Below are positions 1 through 6,519 of a stretch of 17,979 nt of DNA, one piece after another. The stretch lies in the NCBI GenBank assembly GCA_903957405.1, contig CAJBPC010000385.1:1-17979 (forward strand), given 5' to 3'. Positions within the stretch are counted from its first letter, which is position 1. Each line of letters begins with the position of its first letter. The stretch is from an uncultured bacterium (lineage in GTDB: Bacteria > Bacteroidota > Bacteroidia > Chitinophagales > Chitinophagaceae). The position numbers and the translations under genes were made by a program. The notes below the pieces were generated by a model that was not told the DNA's origin, searched no databases, and saw nothing but the letters and a program-made list of their open reading frames with translations.

Positions 1-331
1 ATTGGAACTGCCGCAGCTGTCCGTACAATTTCGAGAGTCAATGAGACGCTCCCACACAAGATGTATGAGCGCTTTGCCTATCAACTTATTTTGGAAGCAA
101 AACAAATATACATTGACAAATCAGAAAACGATATTTGGTTATAGGTACTGTCTTTGCATTGGATGTCCCTGCAATCGATCTGCGTGTAAGGCTTTGGGGT
201 GTGCCATAGTCAGATCGTCAAAAGGTGGAATCAAACTTCAAGCGCAATTGGACCTGTCCATATCGATACCAGCATGTATGCTTGTAACTCCAGCATCGGT
301 TCATGACGTAAAAATATTAGTCATAAGGGAG
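1..331 (+). pseudogene. Decayed IS4-type DDE transposase fragment
   Basis: Three pieces in three reading frames line up, in order, with the middle of an IS4-family transposase. Frame 1 (about 1-140) reads ISRVNETLPHKMYERFAY and ends at a TAG. Frame 3 (about 144-205) reads TVFALDVPAIDL, matching the segment around the first catalytic Asp (family form: YALD-S-TTID). Frame 2 (about 203-331) reads SSKGGIKLQAQLDLS and then TPASVHDV, which holds the second catalytic Asp. At least two frameshifts and stop codons break it. The N-terminal part lies outside the window, and the C-terminal part with the Glu is not visible after about 331. This is an inactive relic, and no terminal repeats were found. Family assignment is from motif recall, not a search. 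Confidence 0.72.
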
Positions 332-364
332 TCCGTATCAAATCGCCTGTGCGTTGTCAAAGTT

Positions 365-1483
365 TTATACTCGAACAATTCTGAGAAGCGGTTCGAAAGC
401 ATAAAGAGCCGGCCTTCTACCGGAAGCTTCCTTCATTATTCTAATAATATTTCTGTCCAGAAGTAAGCGAGTAAATCTGGATGCTGTCTGTGATGGAATA
501 CCACTCGCGCTTGTGAAACGGCTATTTTTAAAGATGGGATTTGCAAAAATAAAATCCAATGCATTCACGCTCCATTTAGACGAAAGGGTATCAGCAAATA
601 CGGATTTCATGTCTTCATAGAGATGCTTGATACGCTCGGCTATTTGTATATTCTTTAGTGCCTGTTCTTCAATTGCTTTGAAAAAAAAGTCGCACCAGTC
701 TTCCCAATTGCCATCAGAAGATACTTTTCTCATCCTGTCGATGTATAGATCTTTGTGTTGTTCCATATAACCACTGATGTAAAAATGGGGTGCAGCGATC
801 GTCCCTGTTGACCATAGATACAGGGTGATCAACATTCTGCCTATCCTGCCATTACCATCTTTAAAAGGGTGTAATGCTTCGAACTCCAAATGCATATATG
901 CTGTTTTGATCAAAACAGGATCACTGCTTTCGTGCAAGTAGTTGAATAAAGCTTCCATGCCATCAATCAGCTTCTCCGGACTAATGGGGATGAACTCAAT
1001 TTTCTGTTTGATCTTATCAGCCAGAAAATTCTGTTCAGTTTTATATTGGCCGGGCGATTTTTCAGCACCGCGACCGAAAGAGAGCAATTGTTGGTGGATT
1101 GATCTTACCAGATGCTGAGACAATGGATAACCATCCTGTATCGCCTTTTGGGCATTCGTTAATGCCCTTTGATATAAGATTGTTTCAAAAACTTCAGAAC
1201 GAACTTTCTCAGGATGCTCTTCTGAGGTTTCATCAAAGTCAGCTTCATATTGAAGGATTTCATCCATGGTGCTAATAGTACCTTCCATTCTCGATGAAAT
1301 CACAGCCTCCTGGTTTCTTAAGGGAGCCAAGAAAAATTCGGTGCTATGCAGCGATTTTAGCACTTGGTCGTATCGTGCTAAAGCATCGGTGGCTTTTAGC
1401 AAAGATCCCAGAATGCTGTTGATGTTTAAAGCACGTGGAGGAAATGCTCCATAATGGTAGTGTACTGCATTTTGAGTATCCAA
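365..1483 (-). CDS. Fic family protein (probable class II AMP-transferase)
   Basis: The 372-residue product carries the Fic catalytic motif HPFKDGNGR at residues 205-213. The His is the general base, and Asp/Asn/Arg bind Mg-ATP phosphates. The N-terminal Fic_N region holds SSRMEG at 63-68, which fits the inhibitory motif (S/T)xxxE(G/N) upstream of the core. That makes it a self-inhibited class II Fic, which normally AMPylates a protein hydroxyl when the inhibitory Glu is displaced. The last 75 residues look like a winged-helix domain. There is no ATG at the 5' end: an in-frame TAA lies about 50 nt upstream, and the first Met is residue 66, inside the inhibitory motif. TTG at 1481-1483 is therefore the likely start, and it gives the usual length before YHYGAFPP. 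No separate antitoxin is adjacent, as expected for class II. The target is unknown. Confidence 0.9.
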   Translation of the reverse strand: MDTQNAVHYHYGAFPPRALNINSILGSLLKATDALARYDQVLKSLHSTEFFLAPLRNQEAVISSRMEGTISTMDEILQYEADFDETSEEHPEKVRSEVFETILYQRALTNAQKAIQDGYPLSQHLVRSIHQQLLSFGRGAEKSPGQYKTEQNFLADKIKQKIEFIPISPEKLIDGMEALFNYLHESSDPVLIKTAYMHLEFEALHPFKDGNGRIGRMLITLYLWSTGTIAAPHFYISGYMEQHKDLYIDRMRKVSSDGNWEDWCDFFFKAIEEQALKNIQIAERIKHLYEDMKSVFADTLSSKWSVNALDFIFANPIFKNSRFTSASGIPSQTASRFTRLLLDRNIIRIMKEASGRRPALYAFEPLLRIVRV

Positions 1484-1863
1484 AGCGAAACGTTGAAGTT
1501 CAAAATTATGAAAATAACATTGACAAAGCGTTTATATCATTATAAAATCAAAATAATGAGCGACAAGCAAGCTTGTTGTTAAAGTGTGAACATCAAATCT
1601 GCTTGATGATTAAAAACGAGGAAAAATGAGTGACAAGTTTTTTTGAGTGTAATGAAGAAACATATCTGCCTGTCCAGTCTAAGTGGTGAAAAAAAGCGAA
1701 CGGAGCCAGAAAGATACAGTAGCCGAACAAACAGTTTCGCAGCAGGTCGAAAAATATTTCTTTTTGAGGGAATTCATGATGCCGCCCGGCGTTCAGCGAT
1801 TTGCTGCAGCCTGCTGTGAAGATGAAATCCGGAAGGTGTGGAAACTTCGCATGGCGCCTGAGG
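1484..1863. other. Gap without a convincing gene
   Basis: This stretch separates the Fic gene from the unknown block 1864-3455. The part near 1484-1640 is AT-rich and probably carries the Fic promoter, but no clear Bacteroidota -7 box (TAnnTTTG) was found. It contains an imperfect direct repeat of 13 bp, AATGAG(C/T)GACAAG, at 1555-1567 and 1625-1637. It also has a 6-bp inverted repeat, CATCAA/TTGATG, at 1591-1608 with a 6-nt loop, and the palindrome CAAGCTTG at 1568-1575. ORFs of about 116-138 codons cross the area on both strands, but none resembles a protein. Confidence 0.5.
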
Positions 1864-2331
1864 TTACTTCGCTTTCGCATAGAGATCACCGATGTGGAAG
1901 ACGATGCCCCTTCCCCCAAAACTATTGTTATGAAAAATATCAATGCGGATATGTCCTTCCGGGGCCGGATCCAGCGATCTGCCTGAACCGGTCCGCCCCT
2001 GCTGAAGATCTGCCATGTAAACCCAGTCCGCCTGCGAACCCCGATTCCCGGTACCCCAAAATTCGGAGATACCGGATTTCTTTCCAGCGATCTTCATGAA
2101 ACTTCTATTGATCCGTATGAGCAAGTCCTTCAGCTCGGACTCTTCCATGTCGGTGAGCACGCAGTCTCCCTGGTATTCCACCCTCGTAGCATCACCAAGG
2201 CCGCTGTTGTTTCCAAACAGGGCCTTTACATTGACATGCAGAAGCTGCAACTCACTGGGCTCGACCTTAAACATGAAATCGGAGGGGACAGCCTTCCGAT
2301 AGGTACGGGGTTGAAGAACGGGGGATCTCAT
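1864..2331 (-). CDS. Protein of unknown function (155 aa), last gene of a three-gene block
   Basis: I do not recognise this family. The product is soluble, with no signal peptide or membrane segment. Residues 50-70 contain VEYQGDCVL, and the hexapeptide QGDCVL also occurs in the product of the preceding gene, so the two may share a small fold. The C-terminal half is Gly-rich (GTGNRGSQ, FGGRGI) and ends in FHIGDLYAKAK. The ATG at 2331 follows the upstream gene by 45 nt on the same strand, so co-transcription with 2377-3102 and 3135-3455 is likely. The opposite-strand ORFs here have no coding character. Confidence is for it being a real gene; function is unknown. Confidence 0.65.
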   Translation of the reverse strand: MRSPVLQPRTYRKAVPSDFMFKVEPSELQLLHVNVKALFGNNSGLGDATRVEYQGDCVLTDMEESELKDLLIRINRSFMKIAGKKSGISEFWGTGNRGSQADWVYMADLQQGRTGSGRSLDPAPEGHIRIDIFHNNSFGGRGIVFHIGDLYAKAK

Positions 2332-2376
2332 AGCGTTTTGTTTTTATGTGGTTCGACATATTGATATTCAATCTTT

Positions 2377-3102
2377 TCAACTCTCGTCGGACATGAGGGT
2401 GAGGTATTCCTCCTCGGTGAGGTGTCGTGGAGATTCCAACCGTTTTGCACCCGGCTTTGTCCGCAGCAGCACGCAATCCCCCTGCCTCACGATGGCTTCT
2501 ATTCCGCCCGGTTCAATATCGGTCCGGATGGTCCATGCAATAGCCTGCACGGGGGTCACCTTGCGTTCGAGACCGGTTTCCGACAATCTGTTCGCATTGT
2601 TCTTTTTATCTTTCGGCAGGTTGTTCGTGTAGATGGCCCTCATGTTAACCCAGATGACGTATTCCTTCGCCGTCGATGTATCCCAGCATTTAACGAAATA
2701 CTGTTCTGTCAAATTCCGGGACAGAAACCTCTGGAGTTTGCTGGAGTTCTCCTCCTCATCCTTGTTTCTGAAACAGACCCTGTACAGTTCGTAGACATCC
2801 TCAAAGTTGTGACGGGTCAGCGTGCCATCCGCATCGACCCATGTCGTACTCTTTTGCAGCGTCTCCCTGCTGACGAGTGTGGGTGACACCTCTTCAATCA
2901 TGCCCTGCAGGCCGAGGTGTTTGAAGGCGATCCTGCGCCTGTCCGGGTCATCCAACCCGTCTATGATGGATGCGAAAGTCAGGGGTGGGATCGAATGCCA
3001 TACATCCTCGAGCGACTTGAATGTACAATCTCCATGCTTTGCCTTTAGGATGCGAAGACCCAATTCGCTCGGGAATTCACGTGCGTCGATGATGACTTTC
3101 AT
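2377..3102 (-). CDS. Protein of unknown function (241 aa), middle gene of block
   Basis: No family was recognised. The product is a soluble, charged protein without signal peptide. It begins MKVIIDAREFPSELG, a strand-like start followed by a mixed alpha/beta pattern. Near residues 105-130 lies WVDADGTLTRHNFEDVYELY. The last third contains IEAIVRQGDCVLL and then RHLTEEEYLTLM, a helix-like tail. The QGDCVL string recurs in the 155-aa neighbour downstream. The start ATG at 3102 lies 32 nt after the stop of the 106-aa gene, and the stop is 45 nt before the next gene, which fits an operon. Long plus-strand ORFs opposite it are shadows with poor composition. It could be a substrate or regulator linked to the divergent PP2C cluster; that is only inference from position. 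Confidence 0.72.
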   Translation of the reverse strand: MKVIIDAREFPSELGLRILKAKHGDCTFKSLEDVWHSIPPLTFASIIDGLDDPDRRRIAFKHLGLQGMIEEVSPTLVSRETLQKSTTWVDADGTLTRHNFEDVYELYRVCFRNKDEEENSSKLQRFLSRNLTEQYFVKCWDTSTAKEYVIWVNMRAIYTNNLPKDKKNNANRLSETGLERKVTPVQAIAWTIRTDIEPGGIEAIVRQGDCVLLRTKPGAKRLESPRHLTEEEYLTLMSDES

Positions 3103-3134
3103 AATTAAGATGTTTTTGGATCAGATAATATAAA

Positions 3135-3455
3135 TCAATCCCAAACAGGTACGATGCTTCCTTGCATGTAAGGGTCGGACGATGGCCCGATGTCAGATAA
3201 ACTTTTAACCGAGAAAGGATCGTACTCGACCTGCATGCCCATGACCCATTCTCCTTGCTGGATTAGAATAGACTTGTGCTCTGCATGCCTTCCGTCAGGG
3301 TCTTCATGTTTCAGGATGCCATCGGATCTCATATCCACTTGCTTATAGTCCTTCTCCCCACTGATGACGGCATCGCCGTAGAGCACATGCTGGTTCTCTC
3401 CCTCTCCCTTAAGGAGGACCGTGCTGTTCATATTTACTAGTATTGTCTTGTTCAT
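3135..3455 (-). CDS. Small protein of unknown function (106 aa), first gene of block
   Basis: The family is unknown. The product is small and soluble, without signal peptide, rich in beta-prone segments and acidic overall. It contains the His-rich stretch DGRHAEHKSI at about residues 54-63, followed by LIQQGEWVMGMQVEYDPF. The phrase QQGEWV is loosely like the QGDCVL motif in the two downstream products, so all three may share a structural element, but this is weak. ATG at 3455 is the first start; a second in-frame ATG lies eight codons later. It appears to be the promoter-proximal gene of the minus-strand block and faces the plus-strand cluster starting at 4068 across a long gap. Confidence 0.62.
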   Translation of the reverse strand: MNKTILVNMNSTVLLKGEGENQHVLYGDAVISGEKDYKQVDMRSDGILKHEDPDGRHAEHKSILIQQGEWVMGMQVEYDPFSVKSLSDIGPSSDPYMQGSIVPVWD

Positions 3456-4067
3456 ATCCGGTTATTGAAATTTTATTTTTGAGTATCTAAAGTGAACGGC
3501 TGCGAGCCGCTCTGATGCTTAAGGGGGCAAATTATACGACAGGTTTGTATGCTATTTACAAAGTGTTTTTTTACGCATCCTTGAAAGGCAAACGGATCAG
3601 TATTCGGAGATGAAATAAAACCCATCCTCAGAAAGGTCTGTAACACAGGGCGGAAAATATCTTTAGGCAATGATCAGCGATGGCCGGTCGCATCTGAATA
3701 GCCCTGCGGAGGTGGCAGATGCCCGTCGGGACAAAGCCGTTCATCGTCGGATAGGCAGGTACTCAAACTGATTATTCCGGTTTGCCGAAACTTTTTCCAG
3801 GTATCAGGAAACTCCATTGCAAATACATTACAAAGCCGTTATGCATATTTGCGCTGAAGAATGGAAGCAATGGATCTAGCGCGCATCAAAAAGCCATTGG
3901 AAGCGAATGTGGAGGAAATGGTATAGATCATCCTTACATGAAAACCCTTTACATGGTCTATGCGTCTCCCGTGGTGAGGCATTCGGAAAGCAAGCCGGGA
4001 AAAACACTCCGCTTCACGAATACATCATAATACAAAACCGAGCAAGCAATATATAAATCAAAGTCTG
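3456..4067. other. 612-bp divergent intergenic region
   Basis: This stretch separates the leftward block (106, 241 and 155 aa products) from the rightward block (160 and 205 aa products, PP2C), so it should hold promoters for both directions. Two short ORFs are present, 3473-3670 on the minus strand and 3782-4030 on the plus strand. Both depend on TTG starts and have no protein-like pattern, so I do not call them. No tRNA, clear terminator or long repeat was seen. The length and irregular composition suggest either a decayed gene or an untranslated leader. Confidence 0.5.
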
Positions 4068-4550
4068 ATGAACATGATGAATCATGGTGGAGTGAACCAA
4101 ACGCTGATATGTAACCGAATACAGATCCTGTTGTTCAGAGACAGGATGATTGCAAAAGCGAGGAATGAATATAAAAAAAGGGATTTCCTGGAGTCAAGGG
4201 TGTATATGATGTGGTTAGACCGAGATCGGGAAAGTTTCTTCAGATTCAAGAAGATACCCGGCACTCCGGTTACGGACTATGAAAACGGGGTGTGTGAAGC
4301 GGAGGAGACCCAGAGAATCATCGAATCAGAGATGAAAAGATTCAAGGATGAAGGATGTCAGTTCCTCTGTGTGTTTCGGGTAAAGGTGATCTACAACGGA
4401 GATGAACTGGAATACGTGCACACTTCGCTCAAGGTAGGGGAAGCACTGGAGGAAGTGGAAACCGAGCTCTTCGAAGTGGTATGGTTTACCACACCCGAAG
4501 ACGTAGAACGAAAATACATGTATCCGAGATTCGAGTTGATCGAATGGTGA
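4068..4550 (+). CDS. Protein of unknown function (160 aa)
   Basis: The family is unknown. The product is soluble and mostly charged: a basic N-terminal half (MIAKARNEYKKRDFLESR) and an acidic C-terminal half rich in Glu (GEALEEVETELFEVVWF). The pattern alternates helices and strands, with no signal peptide, membrane segment or known motif. The first 26 residues, from ATG 4068, look less protein-like than the rest. An in-frame ATG at 4146 (MIAKARNEY) preceded by AGACAGG is a plausible alternative start. It is the first gene of a rightward set: 70 nt separate it from the 205-aa gene, which is 13 nt from the PP2C gene. A role in the same signalling unit is inferred from order only. Confidence 0.68.
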   Translation: MNMMNHGGVNQTLICNRIQILLFRDRMIAKARNEYKKRDFLESRVYMMWLDRDRESFFRFKKIPGTPVTDYENGVCEAEETQRIIESEMKRFKDEGCQFLCVFRVKVIYNGDELEYVHTSLKVGEALEEVETELFEVVWFTTPEDVERKYMYPRFELIEW

Positions 4551-4620
4551 AAGAAGACATCAAAGAAAGGAATCGGTCAACTTTGCGCGGCTTTATGATC
4601 CAAAAAAATGAAACAGATCC

Positions 4621-5238
4621 ATGATCAGGCAAGGTGTTTTCGGTCCATGCGGCATTTCATCGATCACGGATCGCACCGGGGTGAAAGGGGTCGACTTGGG
4701 GGGATACGACCTTCATCTGATCGTGTACATCGAAGGTGACAGGCCCAGGCCAATCATCCACATGGCGGGTGACGTGGATAAAAGGCGTTATTTCGAGGGG
4801 TATCCCGACTTCATGGACCTCGTCGAAGCGTTCTGGCCCCTTTCCTTCGACGACGCCCTTCTGCTCACCACCCTTTTCCCTCTGGACCGGCGCTACGCCA
4901 CACCCGAAGGGATTTCGAGGCTGAACCGTTACCACAGGGATTCCTTTTTCGAAGGTTTCCTTTCCGCGAGCCGGGGACTATTGTTGTATTGTCATCAGCT
5001 GGAGCAGGTCTGCAGCATGGTTCAGGGCATGTCACCCGAAGACGCCATTGCCATTCGGCGAACCTGGAACCAGAGATCCCCGTCATCCGCGAAACTGGCG
5101 AACATCATCACCATCTCCGAAGACTACACCCTTCTGGACCTGCTGAATGAATCCACGCTCGAGAGAATGGGCTGCGTCTACGACGCCAACTTCAAGGGCG
5201 CCTACCCACTGTACCAACACGTAAACCGCAAGCACTGA
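4621..5238 (+). CDS. Protein of unknown function (205 aa) upstream of PP2C
   Basis: I do not recognise the family. The product is a soluble protein of mixed alpha/beta pattern, with an aromatic- and acid-rich middle (YFEGYPDFMDLVEAFWPL at about residues 58-75) and DDALLLTTLFPLDRRY directly after it. No signal peptide or membrane segment is visible. An in-frame TGA at 4609-4611 means ATG 4621 is the earliest ATG start. The stop lies 13 nt before the phosphatase ATG, so the two are almost certainly co-transcribed. This gene and the PP2C gene look higher in G+C than the AT-rich sequence downstream. It may be a partner, substrate or regulator of the phosphatase; nothing in the sequence proves it. 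Confidence 0.78.
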   Translation: MIRQGVFGPCGISSITDRTGVKGVDLGGYDLHLIVYIEGDRPRPIIHMAGDVDKRRYFEGYPDFMDLVEAFWPLSFDDALLLTTLFPLDRRYATPEGISRLNRYHRDSFFEGFLSASRGLLLYCHQLEQVCSMVQGMSPEDAIAIRRTWNQRSPSSAKLANIITISEDYTLLDLLNESTLERMGCVYDANFKGAYPLYQHVNRKH

Positions 5239-5251
5239 AAAACAAAAACCC

Positions 5252-6055
5252 ATGAAGATAAAAGTGGCATCTCTGACCGACACAGGCCTAATGCGGAAAA
5301 ACAACGAGGACAGTCTGCTGGTCTGTCCGGACCTACGGGATATCGCCATTACAGAGATGGAGGAATCGATAGAGGTCGGACTGGAAGGAGCGCTCTTCGC
5401 CGTAGCGGATGGTATGGGCGGCACAGTCGCCGGCGAGGAGGCTTCCAGGATGGCCATCAAGGGATTGGAGGGTTTGGTGGGATCGAAGGTCTTTAAGCCA
5501 GGTTTACCCAAAGAGGAAATCGAGCGCATCTTCGACATCGCATGCATGGGGATTCAGATCTCGATGGTAGACCTTGGCCAGGAAGATCCCGATACGCTGG
5601 GTATGGGTACGACCCTGGTCATGGGATTGATCCGAGAAGGGGTTGTGCACCTCGCATGGGTTGGTGACAGTCGCTGCTACCTATATCGTAAAGGGTCCGG
5701 ACTATCCTGCATGACCAAAGACCATTCATATGTGCAGTTGCTGTTAGACCAGGGGAGCATCACCCCGGACGAGGCTTTCCACCATCCCCATTCGAACTTC
5801 GTCACCCGCTACCTGTGGTGCGAGGATGATGACGAATCACTTCCCGATCATACATCTTTCATGCTGAAGGCAGGCGACAGGCTGTTGTTCTGCAGCGACG
5901 GTGTGAACGGGATGCTGAGGGACCGTGAAATAGAGGAAGTCATGGCAGAGGAAGCGGAGACAAGAGCCTGCGTGCAGCGGTTGGTGTCTGACGCGATCGA
6001 CAGAGGCGGGAAGGACAACATCACCTCGATCTTAGTGGATTTGCTGACTATATGA
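5252..6055 (+). CDS. PP2C-family serine/threonine protein phosphatase
   Basis: The 267-residue product is a stand-alone PP2C domain with all main motifs in order: RKNNEDS at 15-21, FAVADGMGG at 49-57 (metal-binding Asp53), GMGTTL at 117-122, WVGDSRCYLYR at 136-146, SDGV at 215-218 and GGKDNIT at 252-258 (metal-binding Asp255). Enzymes of this family remove phosphate from Ser/Thr residues using two Mn/Mg ions and usually oppose Hanks-type kinases. No kinase, FHA or von Willebrand domain gene is visible in the window, so the partner kinase must be elsewhere or absent. There is no transmembrane segment, so it is cytoplasmic. The start ATG lies 13 nt after the 205-aa gene; the leader is A-rich, as is usual in Bacteroidota. 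Length is typical for the bacterial family. Confidence 0.95.
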   Translation: MKIKVASLTDTGLMRKNNEDSLLVCPDLRDIAITEMEESIEVGLEGALFAVADGMGGTVAGEEASRMAIKGLEGLVGSKVFKPGLPKEEIERIFDIACMGIQISMVDLGQEDPDTLGMGTTLVMGLIREGVVHLAWVGDSRCYLYRKGSGLSCMTKDHSYVQLLLDQGSITPDEAFHHPHSNFVTRYLWCEDDDESLPDHTSFMLKAGDRLLFCSDGVNGMLRDREIEEVMAEEAETRACVQRLVSDAIDRGGKDNITSILVDLLTI

Positions 6056-6062
6056 TGATTGG

Positions 6063-6230
6063 ATGGATTGGTTGCGGGAGAAGATCCAACGAGCGGACAT
6101 CGGAGGAGGCAGTAAACTATCAGCCAGAGGATACCGAAGATTAGATACCATCAGAGCCATCATATACCTGCTTACAGGAAAAATCGGCTTTTCAAAGATC
6201 GATCGGTACTGCGCTAATCACTCGAATTAA
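6063..6230 (+). pseudogene. Possible transposase N-terminal scrap (55 codons)
   Basis: An ORF starting MDWLREKIQRADIGGG reads on to KLSARGYRRLDTIRAIIYLL and ends at TAA 6228-6230. The pattern of a Gly-Tyr-x-x-Leu turn followed by a hydrophobic helix recalls the N-terminal region of some DDE transposases of the IS1380 type, but the match is from memory and weak. No continuation is visible downstream, where the sequence turns very AT-rich. It starts 7 nt after the PP2C stop. It could instead be a small real protein or a random ORF. Confidence 0.3.
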
Positions 6231-6372
6231 CAAAGAGACAATATAAAGCTAGTCAATTTAAACTTTTGTTCATGAATATATATCTATTTTATGGGCATTT
6301 CTAAATAATATAAATCATAAAATTAGATATAAATATTAATCTGCTATTCATAAAAAAGAATAAACCATAAAC

Positions 6373-6519
6373 ATGTCCGCGAGTGTTGAAGTCAAACTAC
6401 CCACTCCAATTGAACAAGTACCATTCGCCATTGTAAACCCGGAAAGTCTCGCGGACTACCTATTGTCAAACAATATCATCCCTTACAACCGCCGCTCATC
6501 AGATCGTTTCCCCCTTTAA
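6373..6519 (+). CDS. Small ORF (48 aa) with embedded inverted repeat, uncertain
   Basis: ATG 6373 opens a 48-codon frame beginning MSASVEVKLPTPIEQVPFA and ending in FPL at TAA 6517-6519. It follows about 140 nt of strongly AT-rich DNA that could serve as a promoter, and it overlaps the 3' end of the convergent secreted-protein gene by 21 bp. Composition is protein-like and clearly less AT-rich than the upstream stretch. The frame contains a perfect 9-bp inverted repeat at its 5' end (see the repeat entry), so the DNA may instead encode a structured RNA, or be the front end of a gene truncated by a rearrangement. No family was recognised. Confidence 0.35.
   Translation: MSASVEVKLPTPIEQVPFAIVNPESLADYLLSNNIIPYNRRSSDRFPL
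6375..6456 (+). repeat. 9-bp perfect inverted repeat, possible RNA stem
   Basis: GTCCGCGAG at 6375-6383 is the exact reverse complement of CTCGCGGAC at 6448-6456, with a 64-nt spacer. Allowing a 2-nt internal loop, pairing extends by about two more bases inward. The arms are GC-rich in an otherwise AT-rich neighbourhood, so the pairing would be stable in RNA. The left arm begins immediately inside the ATG of the small ORF at 6373. Confidence 0.6.

Noticed and set aside
365..1483. Fic-Doc style toxin-antitoxin pair
   Set aside because: No small antitoxin gene is adjacent, and the inhibitory motif is inside the same chain (class II).
1593..2099. Overlapping ORFs on both strands (116 aa minus, 138 aa plus)
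   Set aside because: No motif, unusual composition (runs of Phe/His or Cys/Pro), and overlap with each other and with the better-supported gene 1864-2331.
2422..2886. 154-codon plus-strand ORF
   Set aside because: It lies opposite the 241-aa gene, which has a better composition and operon spacing; the plus frame is a shadow.
3473..3670. 65-codon minus-strand ORF directly upstream of the 106-aa gene
   Set aside because: It needs a TTG start, has no recognisable pattern, and its Cys/His-rich composition looks random.
3782..4030. 82-codon plus-strand ORF
   Set aside because: It needs a TTG start; no motif and no coding-like pattern. Possibly leader DNA of the next gene.
5083..5547. 154-codon minus-strand ORF
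   Set aside because: It is antisense to the 205-aa gene and PP2C, whose motifs prove the plus frame.
4068..6055. TerY-P type phosphatase/kinase/vWA triad
   Set aside because: The two upstream products show no vWA MIDAS motif (DxSxS) and no kinase motifs.
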